A DNA stretch of 64,000 nucleotides, from assembly GCA_019359235.1 (NCBI GenBank), contig JAHHHT010000002.1, positions 310,001-374,000 on the forward strand, given 5' to 3'. Of this stretch, positions 51,589 through 62,862 are shown piece after piece (within the stretch, counting starts at the first letter, position 1; the number at the start of each line of letters is the position of its first letter). Position numbers and translations under genes: made by a program. The notes under the pieces are model-generated. The model made no database searches. It was not told where the DNA came from and saw only the letters and a list, made by a program, of their open reading frames with translations. The stretch comes from Oscillatoria princeps RMCB-10. Its GTDB lineage: Bacteria; Cyanobacteriota; Cyanobacteriia; Cyanobacteriales; Oscillatoriaceae.

Positions 51589-53598
51589 ATGGGTCTGGAA
51601 CCAACCACCGCTGATGCCGGCTTTGAGCAACTATCAACCAAATCGCCCGGTGGCGTGGAAATTGCCCCACCGGCTCTAGGACACCGCGAGCAGCTTGCCG
51701 GCACCCGCAAATCCTGGACAATTGAGAAAAGTGAGGAACTGTACCGGATTCGGGGCTGGGGGGAGCCTTATTTCTCGATTAATGCCAGAGGACACGTCAC
51801 TGTTTCGCCCAAAGCCGATCGGGGCGGTTCCCTCGATTTGTACGAACTGGTTGAATCGCTGCGCCAGCGGAACCTGGGACTGCCCCTGCTCATCCGGTTT
51901 TCCGATATTTTGCAAGACCGGATTGAGCGCCTGAATGCCTGTTTTGCCAAAGCTGTGGCTCGCTACAACTATCCGGGAGCCTATCGCGGCGTCTTCCCAG
52001 TTAAGTGCAACCAGCACCGGCACTTGGTAGAAGAATTGGTGCGGTTTGGCCAACCCCATCAGTTCGGGCTGGAAGCAGGCTCGAAGCCGGAATTGCTGAT
52101 TGCTATGGCCACGCTGAAAACTCCCGGTGCGCTGCTGATCTGCAATGGCTACAAAGACCGGGAATACATCGAGACGGCGATGCTGGCGCTGCGCCTGGGA
52201 CAGACGGCGATTATTGTCCTCGAGCAGCTCGAAGAAGTGCAGATGGTGATTGAGGCGAGCCGCCGGCTGGGGATCGAGCCGGTGGTGGGCGTGCGGGCTA
52301 AGCTGACCAGCAAGGGGATTGGCCAGTGGGCCGGCACAACCGGCGACCGCGCTAAATTTGGCCTGACGATTCCAGAAATTATCCAGGCGGTTGACGAGCT
52401 CAAAGACGCCGGCTTGCTGGGCTCACTGCAGCTGCTGCACTTCCACATCGGCTCTCAGATTTCTTCGATTAGCGCCATCAAGGACGCCATGCGGGAAGCC
52501 AGCCAGATTTATGTCGAGCTGGCGAAATTAGGAGCCAATATGAAATATCTCGACGTCGGCGGCGGCTTGGCAGTTGACTACGACGGCTCTAAGACGAATT
52601 TCTACGCCTCTAAAAACTACAACATGCAGAACTACGCCAATGACATTGTGGCGGAGGTGAAGGAAGCTTGTGAGGAGCGCTCTGTGCCGGCACCGACGCT
52701 GATCAGTGAGAGCGGTCGGGCTCTGGCTTCCCATCAGTCCGTGCTGGTTTTTGACGTTCTGGGTACGAGTGAGGTGCCCGCCGGCGCACCGCCTCCCCTC
52801 GGCGAAAAAGAGCATCTGATTCTGCGCAATCTCTACGAAACTTACCAGTCAATCAGCGCCGAAAACTACCAGGAAGCTTACCACGACGCTATTCAATTTA
52901 AGGAAGAGGCGATTAGCCTGTTCAACTTCGGCTATGTCAGCCTGCGGGACCGCGCCCGGGCTGAGCGGCTTTACTGGGCGTGCTGCCACAAGATTCAGGA
53001 GATCGTCCAACCGCAGGAGTTCGTGCATGATGATTTGAAAAATTTAGACGATATCATGGCGTCGATTTACTACGTCAATATGTCTGTCTTTCAATCGGCA
53101 CCAGACACTTGGGCGATTGACCAGCTGTTTCCTATCATGCCGATTCACCGGCTCGATGAAGAGCCCACCCGGCGCGGCACTCTGGCAGATTTGACTTGCG
53201 ACAGTGACGGTAAAATCGACAAGTTTATTGACAAGTCGGATGTCAAGCAGGTGCTGGAATTGCACCCGCTCAAACCAGGAGAACCCTATTACTTGGCGAT
53301 GTTCCTCGCCGGCGCTTATCAGGAGATCATGGGTTCCCTCCACAATCTGTTTGGCAACGAAAACGTTGTGCACATCCAGCTGACGCCCAAAGGCTACCAA
53401 ATCGAACAGGTTGTCAAGGGGGATACGATGACAGAAGTGCTGGGCTATGTCCAGTACGACTCTGAGGATCTGGTTGAAAGTATCCGCAAACAAACCGAGC
53501 ACGCTTTGCAAGAAGGGCGGATTAGCATCCAGGAGGCTCAGCGGCTTCTGCAGAACTACGAGCGCTGTCTGAGCAGCTACACTTACTTGTCGTCCTAA
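51589..53598 (+). CDS. speA: Biosynthetic arginine decarboxylase
   Basis: A 669-residue PLP enzyme that converts arginine to agmatine for polyamine synthesis. The PLP-binding Lys139 is in VFPVKCNQ, the HFHIGSQ loop contacts substrate, and the C-terminal beta domain (KPGEPYYLAMFLAGAYQEIMG in outline) closes the dimer site. Length and architecture match cyanobacterial SpeA. ATG at 51589 is the first start; the first 40 residues are unconserved. Confidence 0.95.
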   Translation: MGLEPTTADAGFEQLSTKSPGGVEIAPPALGHREQLAGTRKSWTIEKSEELYRIRGWGEPYFSINARGHVTVSPKADRGGSLDLYELVESLRQRNLGLPLLIRFSDILQDRIERLNACFAKAVARYNYPGAYRGVFPVKCNQHRHLVEELVRFGQPHQFGLEAGSKPELLIAMATLKTPGALLICNGYKDREYIETAMLALRLGQTAIIVLEQLEEVQMVIEASRRLGIEPVVGVRAKLTSKGIGQWAGTTGDRAKFGLTIPEIIQAVDELKDAGLLGSLQLLHFHIGSQISSISAIKDAMREASQIYVELAKLGANMKYLDVGGGLAVDYDGSKTNFYASKNYNMQNYANDIVAEVKEACEERSVPAPTLISESGRALASHQSVLVFDVLGTSEVPAGAPPPLGEKEHLILRNLYETYQSISAENYQEAYHDAIQFKEEAISLFNFGYVSLRDRARAERLYWACCHKIQEIVQPQEFVHDDLKNLDDIMASIYYVNMSVFQSAPDTWAIDQLFPIMPIHRLDEEPTRRGTLADLTCDSDGKIDKFIDKSDVKQVLELHPLKPGEPYYLAMFLAGAYQEIMGSLHNLFGNENVVHIQLTPKGYQIEQVVKGDTMTEVLGYVQYDSEDLVESIRKQTEHALQEGRISIQEAQRLLQNYERCLSSYTYLSS

Positions 53599-53639
53599 AT
53601 CGGGAGCTTAGAGAGAGAGCCGGGATTTTGCCCAGCCCC

Positions 53640-53700
53640 CACCGGAGAGAAGGCGCAGGACAGGCGTAGGACAGGCGGGACGCCTGTCCTACGTCTTTGG
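53640..53700. repeat. GGACAGGCG/CGCCTGTCC palindromes downstream of speA
   Basis: AGGACAGGCG occurs twice at 53655-53674, followed by GGGACGCCTGTCCTACG. Same family as at 32.8 and 62.7 kb. Confidence 0.65.
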
Positions 53701-53774
53701 GGAGAAACGTTTCCTAAACTGGGTTGCCGTGTAATACGCATGTGCTAGAGCAAGAGACAGTAAGTTTAGGACAT

Positions 53775-53860
53775 GGGCATCATCGCATCACGCATGCATG
53801 GCATCATCGCATCATCGCATCCAACCCTGATGCGCGTCAGCCCTATGCGCGTGAGCCCCA
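53775..53860. repeat. Degenerate CATCATCGCAT microrepeats
   Basis: GCATCATCGCATCACGCATGC followed by CATCATCGCAT copies and paired ATGCGCGTCAGCC / ATGCGCGTGAGCC. The 475-bp gap (53599-54073) holds no convincing gene. From about 53950 onward the sequence turns AT-rich. Confidence 0.65.
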
Positions 53861-54073
53861 TCGCCCGCTGCTATTAATGTCCTACCCTAAGTGGCTACTG
53901 CTAGAGCGCAGGCGCGGGAAAATGCCAGCCATTGTGTCGGTGTGCTGGTGGAATCAGCGTAAATCAGTTAGATTTGTCAAGTTTTCTTTAGAATCGTAAA
54001 CAAAATATTAAGACTTGTAAAAAATTGCTCCAACCAGTAGACAACTATATAGAGTCACTGTTACTCTATCTGT

Positions 54074-54379
54074 ATGTGGGAAATCATTAATAGTTCTTGG
54101 GCTGGGAAAATGGAAGTTCAATTTGACTTCACATCAGTGTTCGATAGGGATGTGATTATCAACTACGGGGAGTGGTGGATGCTACAAAAAACTTTCCAGA
54201 CAAAGACAGTCACAGTTGCCGACTGGTTTGACGAAATTACAACAGAATCATTTGACACTTACTATCCGAACGACCAACTGGATCTTTGCAAGGATACAAC
54301 GGGAACCAGTTATGATGATGTCAACGCTCCTGCCATATTCGGGTTTGGTAGCAGAAGCCTCTCGGTTTTTATGCTTTGA
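54074..54379 (+). CDS. Hypothetical protein, 101 aa (possibly a fragment)
   Basis: An AT-rich open frame (MWEIINSSWAGKMEVQFDFTSV, with acidic ADWFDEITTESFDTYYPNDQLD) without recognised relatives. No clear ribosome-binding site precedes the ATG. It begins an AT-rich block that continues to the sulfotransferase gene, so it may be a remnant of an acquired segment. Confidence 0.35.
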   Translation: MWEIINSSWAGKMEVQFDFTSVFDRDVIINYGEWWMLQKTFQTKTVTVADWFDEITTESFDTYYPNDQLDLCKDTTGTSYDDVNAPAIFGFGSRSLSVFML

Positions 54380-54658
54380 ATTATTTATTTGCTGTTCCCA
54401 GTCAGCCGGGAGTTCAAACCATGAAATACGGGCCTTCATTAACGAATTCCATTTACCGCGAGAGCATCTGTAGCGTTTCACTGCTCCCATCTTGAATCCC
54501 AAAATCGAGCGCAGCTTCGGCATCGTCTGGGAGTTCGGCTAACTTAGCGCAAAGAGGTTAATCCTGCATCAACTGCAATATGGGAGCCTTTGGAATACCA
54601 GAGGTTAAACCTATAAGTTACGAGCTGTAGTAATCTTTTCAGAAAGAAGGAGTATTTT

Positions 54659-55603
54659 ATGGAATTTCAACTACATTCTCAACCAAAAGATTGTCAGTGG
54701 CCAGTAAAAACTCGGGAATTTCAGAATCACCATTTTGATTCCACTATTTGGAATGAGTTTAAGTTCCGCGATGATGATATAGTGATTGCCACCTATGCAA
54801 AATCAGGTACAACATGGGGGCAGCAAATTGTGGCACAACTGATATTCAATGGAGATCCTGACCTAGAGGTTGCAGAAATGTCGCCCTGGTTAGATCTGCG
54901 CGTACCACCAAAGGAAATCAAACTTCCATTAGTCGAAGCACAAACTCACCGAAGGGTTTTAAAGACTCATCTTCTCGTCGATGCGTTAGTGTTTTCACCC
55001 AAAGCAAAATATATTTATATTGGTCGAGATGGTCGTGATATTCTTTGGAGTTTGTACCACCATCATCTAAACGCTAACAATATCTGGTACGAGTTAGTAA
55101 ACGAAACGCCTGGTCGCGTAGGACCTCCCATCAAACCACCATGTAAGGACATTCGGGAATATTGGCACAATTGGCTTGCAGGAGACGGATATCCTTTTTG
55201 GTCGTTTTGGGAAAATATCCGCAGCTGGTGGCAAATTCGTCATTTACCAAATCTATTGTTTCTCCACTATGAAAATCTTAAACATGATATGCCTGGGGAA
55301 ATTAGCCGTATAGCAGCCTTTTTGAATATTCCAATCAATGAATCGAAATGGCCAGCAATTATCAAGCATTGTTCGTTTGAATGGATGAAGAAAAATGGAA
55401 ACAAAACTGTTCCTCTAGGAGGATTATTGTGGAATGGAGGAGCCCAAACCTTCATTAATAAGGGCAAAAGCGGACGTTGGAAAGAAACCTTAACTGCTGA
55501 TGAGTGTTTAAAGTACGAGCAATTGGCTGAAACCGAATTAGGTTTTGCTTGCTCACAATGGCTCGCGACTGGTAATACCTCTTACCTAGACGCTGAGAAC
55601 TAA
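54659..55603 (+). CDS. Cytosolic-type (SULT-like) sulfotransferase
   Basis: A 314-residue PAPS-dependent sulfotransferase of the soluble type: YAKSGTTWGQQIV is the 5'-phosphosulfate loop, YIGRDGRDILWSLY the 3'-phosphate site, and KGKSGRWKETLT the C-terminal KxGxxGxWK motif. SULT-like enzymes act on small molecules (phenols, steroids, fatty alcohols) rather than polymers. AGAAAGAAGGAG precedes the ATG. Base composition is AT-rich relative to speA and clpC, suggesting acquisition. Confidence 0.9.
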   Translation: MEFQLHSQPKDCQWPVKTREFQNHHFDSTIWNEFKFRDDDIVIATYAKSGTTWGQQIVAQLIFNGDPDLEVAEMSPWLDLRVPPKEIKLPLVEAQTHRRVLKTHLLVDALVFSPKAKYIYIGRDGRDILWSLYHHHLNANNIWYELVNETPGRVGPPIKPPCKDIREYWHNWLAGDGYPFWSFWENIRSWWQIRHLPNLLFLHYENLKHDMPGEISRIAAFLNIPINESKWPAIIKHCSFEWMKKNGNKTVPLGGLLWNGGAQTFINKGKSGRWKETLTADECLKYEQLAETELGFACSQWLATGNTSYLDAEN

Positions 55604-55857
55604 AAATTCCCGGTTTTTAGCCTTGGTGCAAGATGTGAGACTGCCCACTAGCCACTCGCCATGCCCATGTCTTTCTACGACCAAGAAGTAACCGAAGACT
55701 TGGGCTTAAAATTTATCGATGTCAAAAGGCAAGATACACTGGCTTATAGGCGCTGTTTTTTGTTGGGGGCAAGTTGGCGGGTGTGGAGATCGCTCCTTCT
55801 GCGGTTGCGCTGCACGCCTTCACGCTAACCGCCTGTCCTGATTTTAGCGGGAACTGT

Positions 55858-55933
55858 GCTGGGTTCAGCTATTGCCAAGGGGGCACCGGCGTTTTGTATG
55901 CGCCGGCTTGAGGTTCGATTCCTTACCTCGGCT
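55858..55933 (+). tRNA. tRNA-Thr(TGT)-like gene, non-canonical 5' half
   Basis: A 75-nt cloverleaf-like sequence plus discriminator base. It has an anticodon stem GGCGT/GCGCC around the 7-base loop TTTGTAT (anticodon TGT), T stem-loop TGAGG/CCTTA around TTCGATT, and acceptor GCTGGG/CTCGGC with two wobble pairs and a mismatch at 7-66. The D-arm is weak (GCT/GGC) and lacks a clean G18-G19. No CCA is encoded. A strong intrinsic terminator follows 80 bp later. It may be a functional odd tRNA, a degenerate pseudo-tRNA, or a copy left by integration. Confidence 0.45.
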
Positions 55934-56011
55934 CTCATTTATCTCTGCCGAGGAGCAAAAGAAGTTTGCAGCGCTAGCCGCTTGTCCTGCTCAGCAATTA
56001 TCCATATTACT

Positions 56012-56045
56012 AAAAAGGTCGGAGCCTTAAGGTTCCGGCCTTTTT
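56012..56045 (+). terminator. Strong Rho-independent terminator
   Basis: A 15-bp stem (AAAAAGGTCGGAGCC / GGTTCCGGCCTTTTT) with a TTAA loop, ending in five T residues. It has no protein gene upstream on this strand within 400 bp; the only candidate transcript is the tRNA-like gene. Confidence 0.8.
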
Positions 56046-56070
56046 AGTATGGTTAGATAGTATGAATTAA

Positions 56071-56211
56071 CCCTAGTTGCTACCTACAAGTCTAAGCATC
56101 CAGATCCCCCCAAACCCCCCTTAAAAAGGGGGGCTTTAAGAATGTCCCCCCCTTTTTAAGGGGGGGCTAGGGGGGGATCTCACCTGACTCACTTGTGAGT
56201 AGCAACTTAAG
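56071..56211. mobile_element. MITE-like element, C/G-rich core, copy 2
   Basis: A near-identical copy of the element at 4081-4223. The termini here are better matched: AGTTGCTACCTACAAGT versus ACTTGTGAGTAGCAACT, 15 of 17 paired. TTAA flanks both sides (56067-56070, 56212-56215). Core hairpins are CCCCCCTTAAAAAGGGGGG and CCCCCCCTTTTTAAGGGGGGG. The remainder of the gap (55604-55857 and 56216-56439) has no recognised gene; a short frame MSFYDQEVTEDLGLKFIDV near 55666 may be a fragment. Confidence 0.8.
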
Positions 56212-56439
56212 TTAAATTACTTATTGACAAATCTAACAAGATGTGAGTATAAGACGCCTGCTTCAGGCTGGGCTCGCTATCCACCGCCGAATGATTGTGC
56301 CGGCTAATGCAAGACCGGCTCTTGGTACAGATAAACTTATAAGGGAGCCTTCGAGTTGACAAGTCATACTCATAATGACTACGCTTAAACAAAGGTCAGT
56401 CCCACTCAGTACCCTTTGATTCGTCCAGGAGCCAAATTC

Positions 56440-57174
56440 ATGTTGCCCAATCGCGAAGGACAGAAAGTTCCCAACGTCACCTTCCGCACTCGTCAGAACA
56501 ACAAGTGGGTAGATGTTACCACCGACGAACTGTTTGCCGGCAAGACGGTGGTTGTTTTTTCTTTGCCCGGTGCTTTTACTCCAACCTGTTCGTCAACCCA
56601 TTTGCCGGGTTATAACGAGCTGGCAAAGGTTTTCAAGAAAAACGGGGTGGATGACATTATCTGCATTTCCGTTAATGATGCCTTTGTGATGAATGAATGG
56701 GCGAAGAGTCAAGAAACAGAAAATGTCAGGCTGATTCCCGATGGGAATGGTGAGTTCAGTGAAGGCATGGGAATGCTGGTTGATAAAGCAGACTTGGGTT
56801 TTGGTAAGCGCTCGTGGCGCTATTCCATGCTGGTGAAGGATGGGGTCATTGAAAAGATGTTCATTGAGCCAGAGGAGCCGGGCGATCCTTTTAAGGTGTC
56901 TGATGCCCACACGATGCTCAACTACATTAACCCCAATGCCGAGAAGCCGAAATTGGTGACGCTTTTTGCGAAAGAGGGCTGTCCGTTCTGCGCCCGCGCT
57001 AAGGCGATGCTGAAGGAACACGGTTTGGATTACGAACAAATTATTGTGGGCAAGCATGTTACTACTCGCTCTCTGCGGGCTGCTACAGGGGCGACAACTG
57101 TTCCTCAAGTTTTTATTGATGGAAAATTGATTGGCGGTTCTGAGGCGCTAGCGGCTTACTTCGGTGTGAAGTAG
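56440..57174 (+). CDS. Hybrid peroxiredoxin-glutaredoxin (Prx5-Grx)
   Basis: 244 residues from the ATG at 56440, preceded by AGGAG. Residues about 8-160 are a type-5 peroxiredoxin with the peroxidatic Cys in [15 protein letters not shown]. Residues about 170-244 are a glutaredoxin with CPFC in [13 protein letters not shown] and TVPQVFIDG. The fusion lets glutathione recycle the peroxidase without separate reductants, as known from Haemophilus and others. It removes hydrogen and alkyl peroxides, useful against photosynthetic oxidative stress. Confidence 0.93.
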   Translation: MLPNREGQKVPNVTFRTRQNNKWVDVTTDELFAGKTVVVFSLPGAFTPTCSSTHLPGYNELAKVFKKNGVDDIICISVNDAFVMNEWAKSQETENVRLIPDGNGEFSEGMGMLVDKADLGFGKRSWRYSMLVKDGVIEKMFIEPEEPGDPFKVSDAHTMLNYINPNAEKPKLVTLFAKEGCPFCARAKAMLKEHGLDYEQIIVGKHVTTRSLRAATGATTVPQVFIDGKLIGGSEALAAYFGVK

Positions 57175-57280
57175 GGTGGGTTACGCGCTTCGCGTAACCC
57201 ACCGTAATGGTCTGTTGATAGGGGGGGTTACGCTTTAAGGGTTTTTAGGGGGTGGGTTAGGCAACGCTTACCCACCCTAC

Positions 57281-57429
57281 TATAGCGCTTTGCATCTGGG
57301 TGGAGTACAGTCTGGAGATCCCCCCAAACCCCCCTTAAAAAGGGGGGCTTTGAGAATCTCCCCCCCCTTTTGAAGGGGGGCAAGGGGGGGATCTAATATC
57401 TGTACCTCACTCGGTTGAAATCTGCTATA
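57281..57429. mobile_element. MITE-like shell with C/G-rich core (chimeric)
   Basis: Ends TATAGCGCTTTGCATCTGGGTGGAGTAC and GTACCTCACTCGGTTGAAATCTGCTATA match the shell of 32421-32517 and 39651-39742. The inside, however, is the CCCCCC core of the 4081/56071 element (CCCCCCTTAAAAAGGGGGGC, then CCCCCCCCTTTTGAAGGGGGG). So one shell carries two unrelated cores. Preceded by GGGTGGGTTACGC repeats in the same 353-bp gap. Confidence 0.75.
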
Positions 57430-57482
57430 TTTTCAGGGGGTGGGTTACGCTTCGCGTTCCCCACCCTACGAAATAAAAAGGG

Positions 57483-57518
57483 AAAAACCCGGTTTCTTTA
57501 AGAAACCGGGTTTTTTTA
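57483..57518. terminator. Palindromic repeat serving as clpC terminator
   Basis: AAAAACCCGGTTTC TTTAA GAAACCGGGTTTTT, nine bases from the clpC stop. It is the window's common AGAAACCCGGTTTC palindrome, but with its outer AG/CT replaced by A- and T-runs. That makes it a symmetric, bidirectional intrinsic terminator. Confidence 0.7.
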
Positions 57519-57527
57519 CTGTTGGAT

Positions 57528-60029
<2,502 letters not shown>

Positions 60030-60275
60030 GGCTAATTCCTATTATACTATTTAATGGCGGCTGAGAGCCACATGCCGGCGTCTCAGTCCCCGCACAAAGG
60101 AACGCGCAGGAGAGTCACAAAAATCTGGGCTGTAAAGTTTTGTGTGCTTCCTTGATTGAAGGTATCTGTGCGGAGCCGGCGGTGGCAGTGAGGAGAGCCG
60201 TAACAGTTAGGGGTATTTGCCGCACGGTCGGGGCGAATGGAGGTTCGCCCCCGCTCTGAAAAGGCGATGCTTTCC

Positions 60276-61547
60276 CTAGAGGGGATCGCTCTCCTCACAG
60301 AAGCCAAGAAATCGCCCGTGCAACAATTTTCCGCTCTCGGTCAGCCCTTGCGCTCTCACTGTTATTCTAACACCTCCCGGATTGCCGGCGTGACGGCGGG
60401 CGATTTCGCGCATATCGGCGAGGCTAAACCCAGTTCCGACTGAACCCCTGGGCACTACTCTTCCTTCAATCTCTTGCGCTACTAGAATGGAGTGGAAGGG
60501 GCGGTAGGCTGAGTCGGTTGGGATTAGCTCCGCAATCAGCAGGTCGAGTTCCAGGCTGTATTTTGTCCGCACCATCGGACAGTTCCGGCTATCTTTACCG
60601 CCTGTATAAGTGCAGTCGCGCCGCACCCAGATTTCCCCCTCTCGCTCCTCGGACTGCTGTTTGAACGCGAGGGCTGCCTTTTCTTCTGCTGTGCGGGCTG
60701 TTGGCACAACTTCAAACAGCGAGGGAGGGAGTGTCTCCCCAATTTTAGCGCCGGCTTCAATCCTTGCCGCTTCTGGCTCTGCGGTGAAATCTTGTTGCAG
60801 AAATAAGGCTTTGAATATAGCGCAGACCGGCACAGGTTGAATGCTGGCTTTTCCCTGGGCGATGTTGGCGGTTGCGGCTTGAGCGCCGGTGCGGTGTTCG
60901 CTCCCACTTGCGGAGCGATAGTACAGTTCTCCATCTAAGATAAAAGTTCCTAATTGATTCGCAGCATTGAGCAGCGCCTGGTTGATTTCAATAGAGGGTT
61001 GCTCCCTGAGCCTTGTGGAGCGTGACTGGTAGTAAATCTGTGCCGGTGTGGCAATCACAACCAGTCTGTGGCCATCGCGTTTTGGCTGCCCCCAGAAGTC
61101 GGGATTTTCAATGTAGTGCGAGCGGTCGTAGGGAGCGTCCACCGGCTGCATTGTCACAATGCGCCCGGGCTGCAAGTGAGCCGGCAATTCCGGGACGAGA
61201 ATTTGCTCTGGGTTTGCGGCGGGGGCTTTCTTCGCGGATTGGGGCGGGGTTTCGCCGGCAGATCGCTCTGGGAGCAGTGTTTTCTGCCCTGTTTCCAGCT
61301 CAAAGGCTTTGCGCCAAAATCCCTGCGCCATTTCCAGACAGCCTTCTGATTCCGCGCACAGCGCCAAGCTGACAACTTTGGGCGCACCAATGCCCTTGCC
61401 GTAATCCGCCAGATATTGGATTGCTCCCGCCTCACCCATCTCGTGCAATCCCCGACTGACGATGCGGTTGTTCCACCGCTCCCGAATCTCGGAAGGGATT
61501 CTCTTTTTGGCGTTTCGTTTGGATTCGATGTACTCTTCCAGGTTCAT
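60276..61547 (-). CDS. ATP-dependent DNA ligase-like nucleotidyltransferase
   Basis: 423 residues from the ATG at 61547 (MNLEEYIESKRNAKKR). The ligase motif I is QPKRDGHRLVV (Lys156 by this start) in the KxDG form. Motif III-like FILDGELYY and motif IV-V-like EGEIWVRRD...VRTKYSLELDLLI follow, and an OB-fold-sized C-terminus comes last. The N-terminal 90 residues are a helical domain not seen in standard ligases. Housekeeping ligation in cyanobacteria uses NAD+-dependent LigA, so this is accessory. Whether it seals DNA, RNA or only caps ends cannot be told by eye. A frame extending 7 codons upstream exists. Confidence 0.72.
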   Translation of the reverse strand: MNLEEYIESKRNAKKRIPSEIRERWNNRIVSRGLHEMGEAGAIQYLADYGKGIGAPKVVSLALCAESEGCLEMAQGFWRKAFELETGQKTLLPERSAGETPPQSAKKAPAANPEQILVPELPAHLQPGRIVTMQPVDAPYDRSHYIENPDFWGQPKRDGHRLVVIATPAQIYYQSRSTRLREQPSIEINQALLNAANQLGTFILDGELYYRSASGSEHRTGAQAATANIAQGKASIQPVPVCAIFKALFLQQDFTAEPEAARIEAGAKIGETLPPSLFEVVPTARTAEEKAALAFKQQSEEREGEIWVRRDCTYTGGKDSRNCPMVRTKYSLELDLLIAELIPTDSAYRPFHSILVAQEIEGRVVPRGSVGTGFSLADMREIARRHAGNPGGVRITVRAQGLTESGKLLHGRFLGFCEESDPL

Positions 61548-61597
61548 TTTTGTAAATGAGCGCCACACTCTAATTGTAACAATTTCAACTGCCTGCC

Positions 61598-61630
61598 AGA
61601 AACCCGGTTTCTTTAAGAAACCGGGTTTCT
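61598..61630. repeat. AGAAACCCGGTTTC palindrome between convergent-spaced genes
   Basis: A perfect copy of the common palindrome, lying between the end of the AcuI-like gene and the start of the ligase-like gene. It is close enough to the AcuI stop to act as a transcription end. Confidence 0.75.
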
Positions 61631-61637
61631 CAATGGC

Positions 61638-62639
61638 TCATCCAGCCAGCGCAACTAACACGCGCCCCACAGTCTCTCCTTTGAGGATGGCGTCAATCTT
61701 CTCCGGTAACTCCTCCAAGGTTATAACAGTCACCATCTTCTCCAAATTGGCGGGTTTCCAATCCCGCGCTAGCTTTTCCCAGATTGCCAAGCGCTTTGAG
61801 CCCCAACATTTAGCGGAATCAATGCCTATTAGGCGCACTCCCCGCAGGATGAAAGGGTAAACTGTCGTTACTAAGTCCGCCCCGCTCACCAAACCGCAGG
61901 CTACGACACATCCGCTATATTTTGCGCGTTTGACCGCCGTGGCTAGGATGTTTCCTCCCACAGTATCGACGGCTCCAGCCCAACACTCTTTCAGCAGCGG
62001 TTTGCCGCTCTTATCATCCACTTCCTCCCTGGATATGACTGAGGAAGCTCCCAGCGATATCAGGTAGGAATTCTGGGATTGCTTTCCCGTTACGGCTACA
62101 ACTGAATAACCTAATTTTGCTAGAAGAGAAACAGCGATACTGCCCACTCCACCCGTGGCACCCGTTACCAAAATATCTCCCTCTGCGGGAGTAATGCTGT
62201 TTTGCTCTAGGGCTTCGGTACAGAGTCCTGCGGTAAAACCGGCAGTTCCTAAAATCATGCTTTCCCTGAGCGTTAGCCCCTGGGGAAGGGGCACCACCCA
62301 CTCAGCAGGAACGCGAATGTATTCGGCAAATCCTCCCCAAGTGTTCATTCCCAAATCGAAGCCGGTGACAATCACCTCTTGATTTTCCTGAAACTGGGGT
62401 GCCGCACTGGTGACAACGGTGCCGGCGGCATCGATTCCCGGCACATGGGGGAACTTTTTGGTAACTCCGGGGTTCCCCGTGGCTGAGAGCGCGTCTTTGT
62501 AGTTCAAAGATGAGTAGTGAACCCGAATTAGAACGTCCCCAGCGGGGAGATCGTCCCAGGTTTTTTCGGCAATGCCGGTGTGAAACTGACCGCTCTCTGT
62601 CTGGGTGACAAGGAAAGCTTTAAATGTCTCTTTTGTCAT
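61638..62639 (-). CDS. YhdH/YhfP-type quinone oxidoreductase (acrylyl-CoA reductase-like)
   Basis: A 333-residue medium-chain reductase without zinc ligands. It has an N-terminal catalytic domain (SSLNYKDALSATGNPG, FPHVPGIDAAGTV) and the NADPH fold with VTGATGGVGSIAVSLL. It matches the YhdH/AcuI group, which reduces acrylyl-CoA with NADPH in detoxification and propionate pathways. A promoter is not evident; ATG start is clear. Confidence 0.92.
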   Translation of the reverse strand: MTKETFKAFLVTQTESGQFHTGIAEKTWDDLPAGDVLIRVHYSSLNYKDALSATGNPGVTKKFPHVPGIDAAGTVVTSAAPQFQENQEVIVTGFDLGMNTWGGFAEYIRVPAEWVVPLPQGLTLRESMILGTAGFTAGLCTEALEQNSITPAEGDILVTGATGGVGSIAVSLLAKLGYSVVAVTGKQSQNSYLISLGASSVISREEVDDKSGKPLLKECWAGAVDTVGGNILATAVKRAKYSGCVVACGLVSGADLVTTVYPFILRGVRLIGIDSAKCWGSKRLAIWEKLARDWKPANLEKMVTVITLEELPEKIDAILKGETVGRVLVALAG

Positions 62640-62664
62640 AAAGGTATTCTAAAAAGACAGAATC

Positions 62665-62862
62665 CAATGGGGACAGGCGAGACGCCTGTCCTACGTCAAA
62701 TGGAGGCTCTGACTTGAAAATGTTTGTAGTAGGGCTTTAGCCCTACCGGCACGTCCGCAGTGGAGCAAGTTTTCATTGGTGGCGGTGTGCGCAGTTCATC
62801 GCGACTGCCTCCATTTTTTCGTTCGCAAAGACAATGGGGACAGGCGAGACGCCTGTCCTACG
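62665..62862. repeat. Repeat cluster between the AcuI-like and ltaE genes
   Basis: Two GGACAGGCGAGACGCCTGTCC palindromes (62673-62693 and 62831-62851) flank a block with GGGCTTTAGCCC and TTCATCGCGACTGCC. That block is the partner of the 14625-14766 repeat. The C-rich palindrome at 62870-62905 follows, already inside the ltaE reading frame. Confidence 0.7.

Noticed and set aside
55926-55990. Circularly permuted tRNA
   Set aside because: GCCGAGG downstream pairs perfectly with the acceptor 3' strand, but what follows lacks a recognisable D-arm with GG and an anticodon 5' half, so only a simple tRNA-like gene is annotated.
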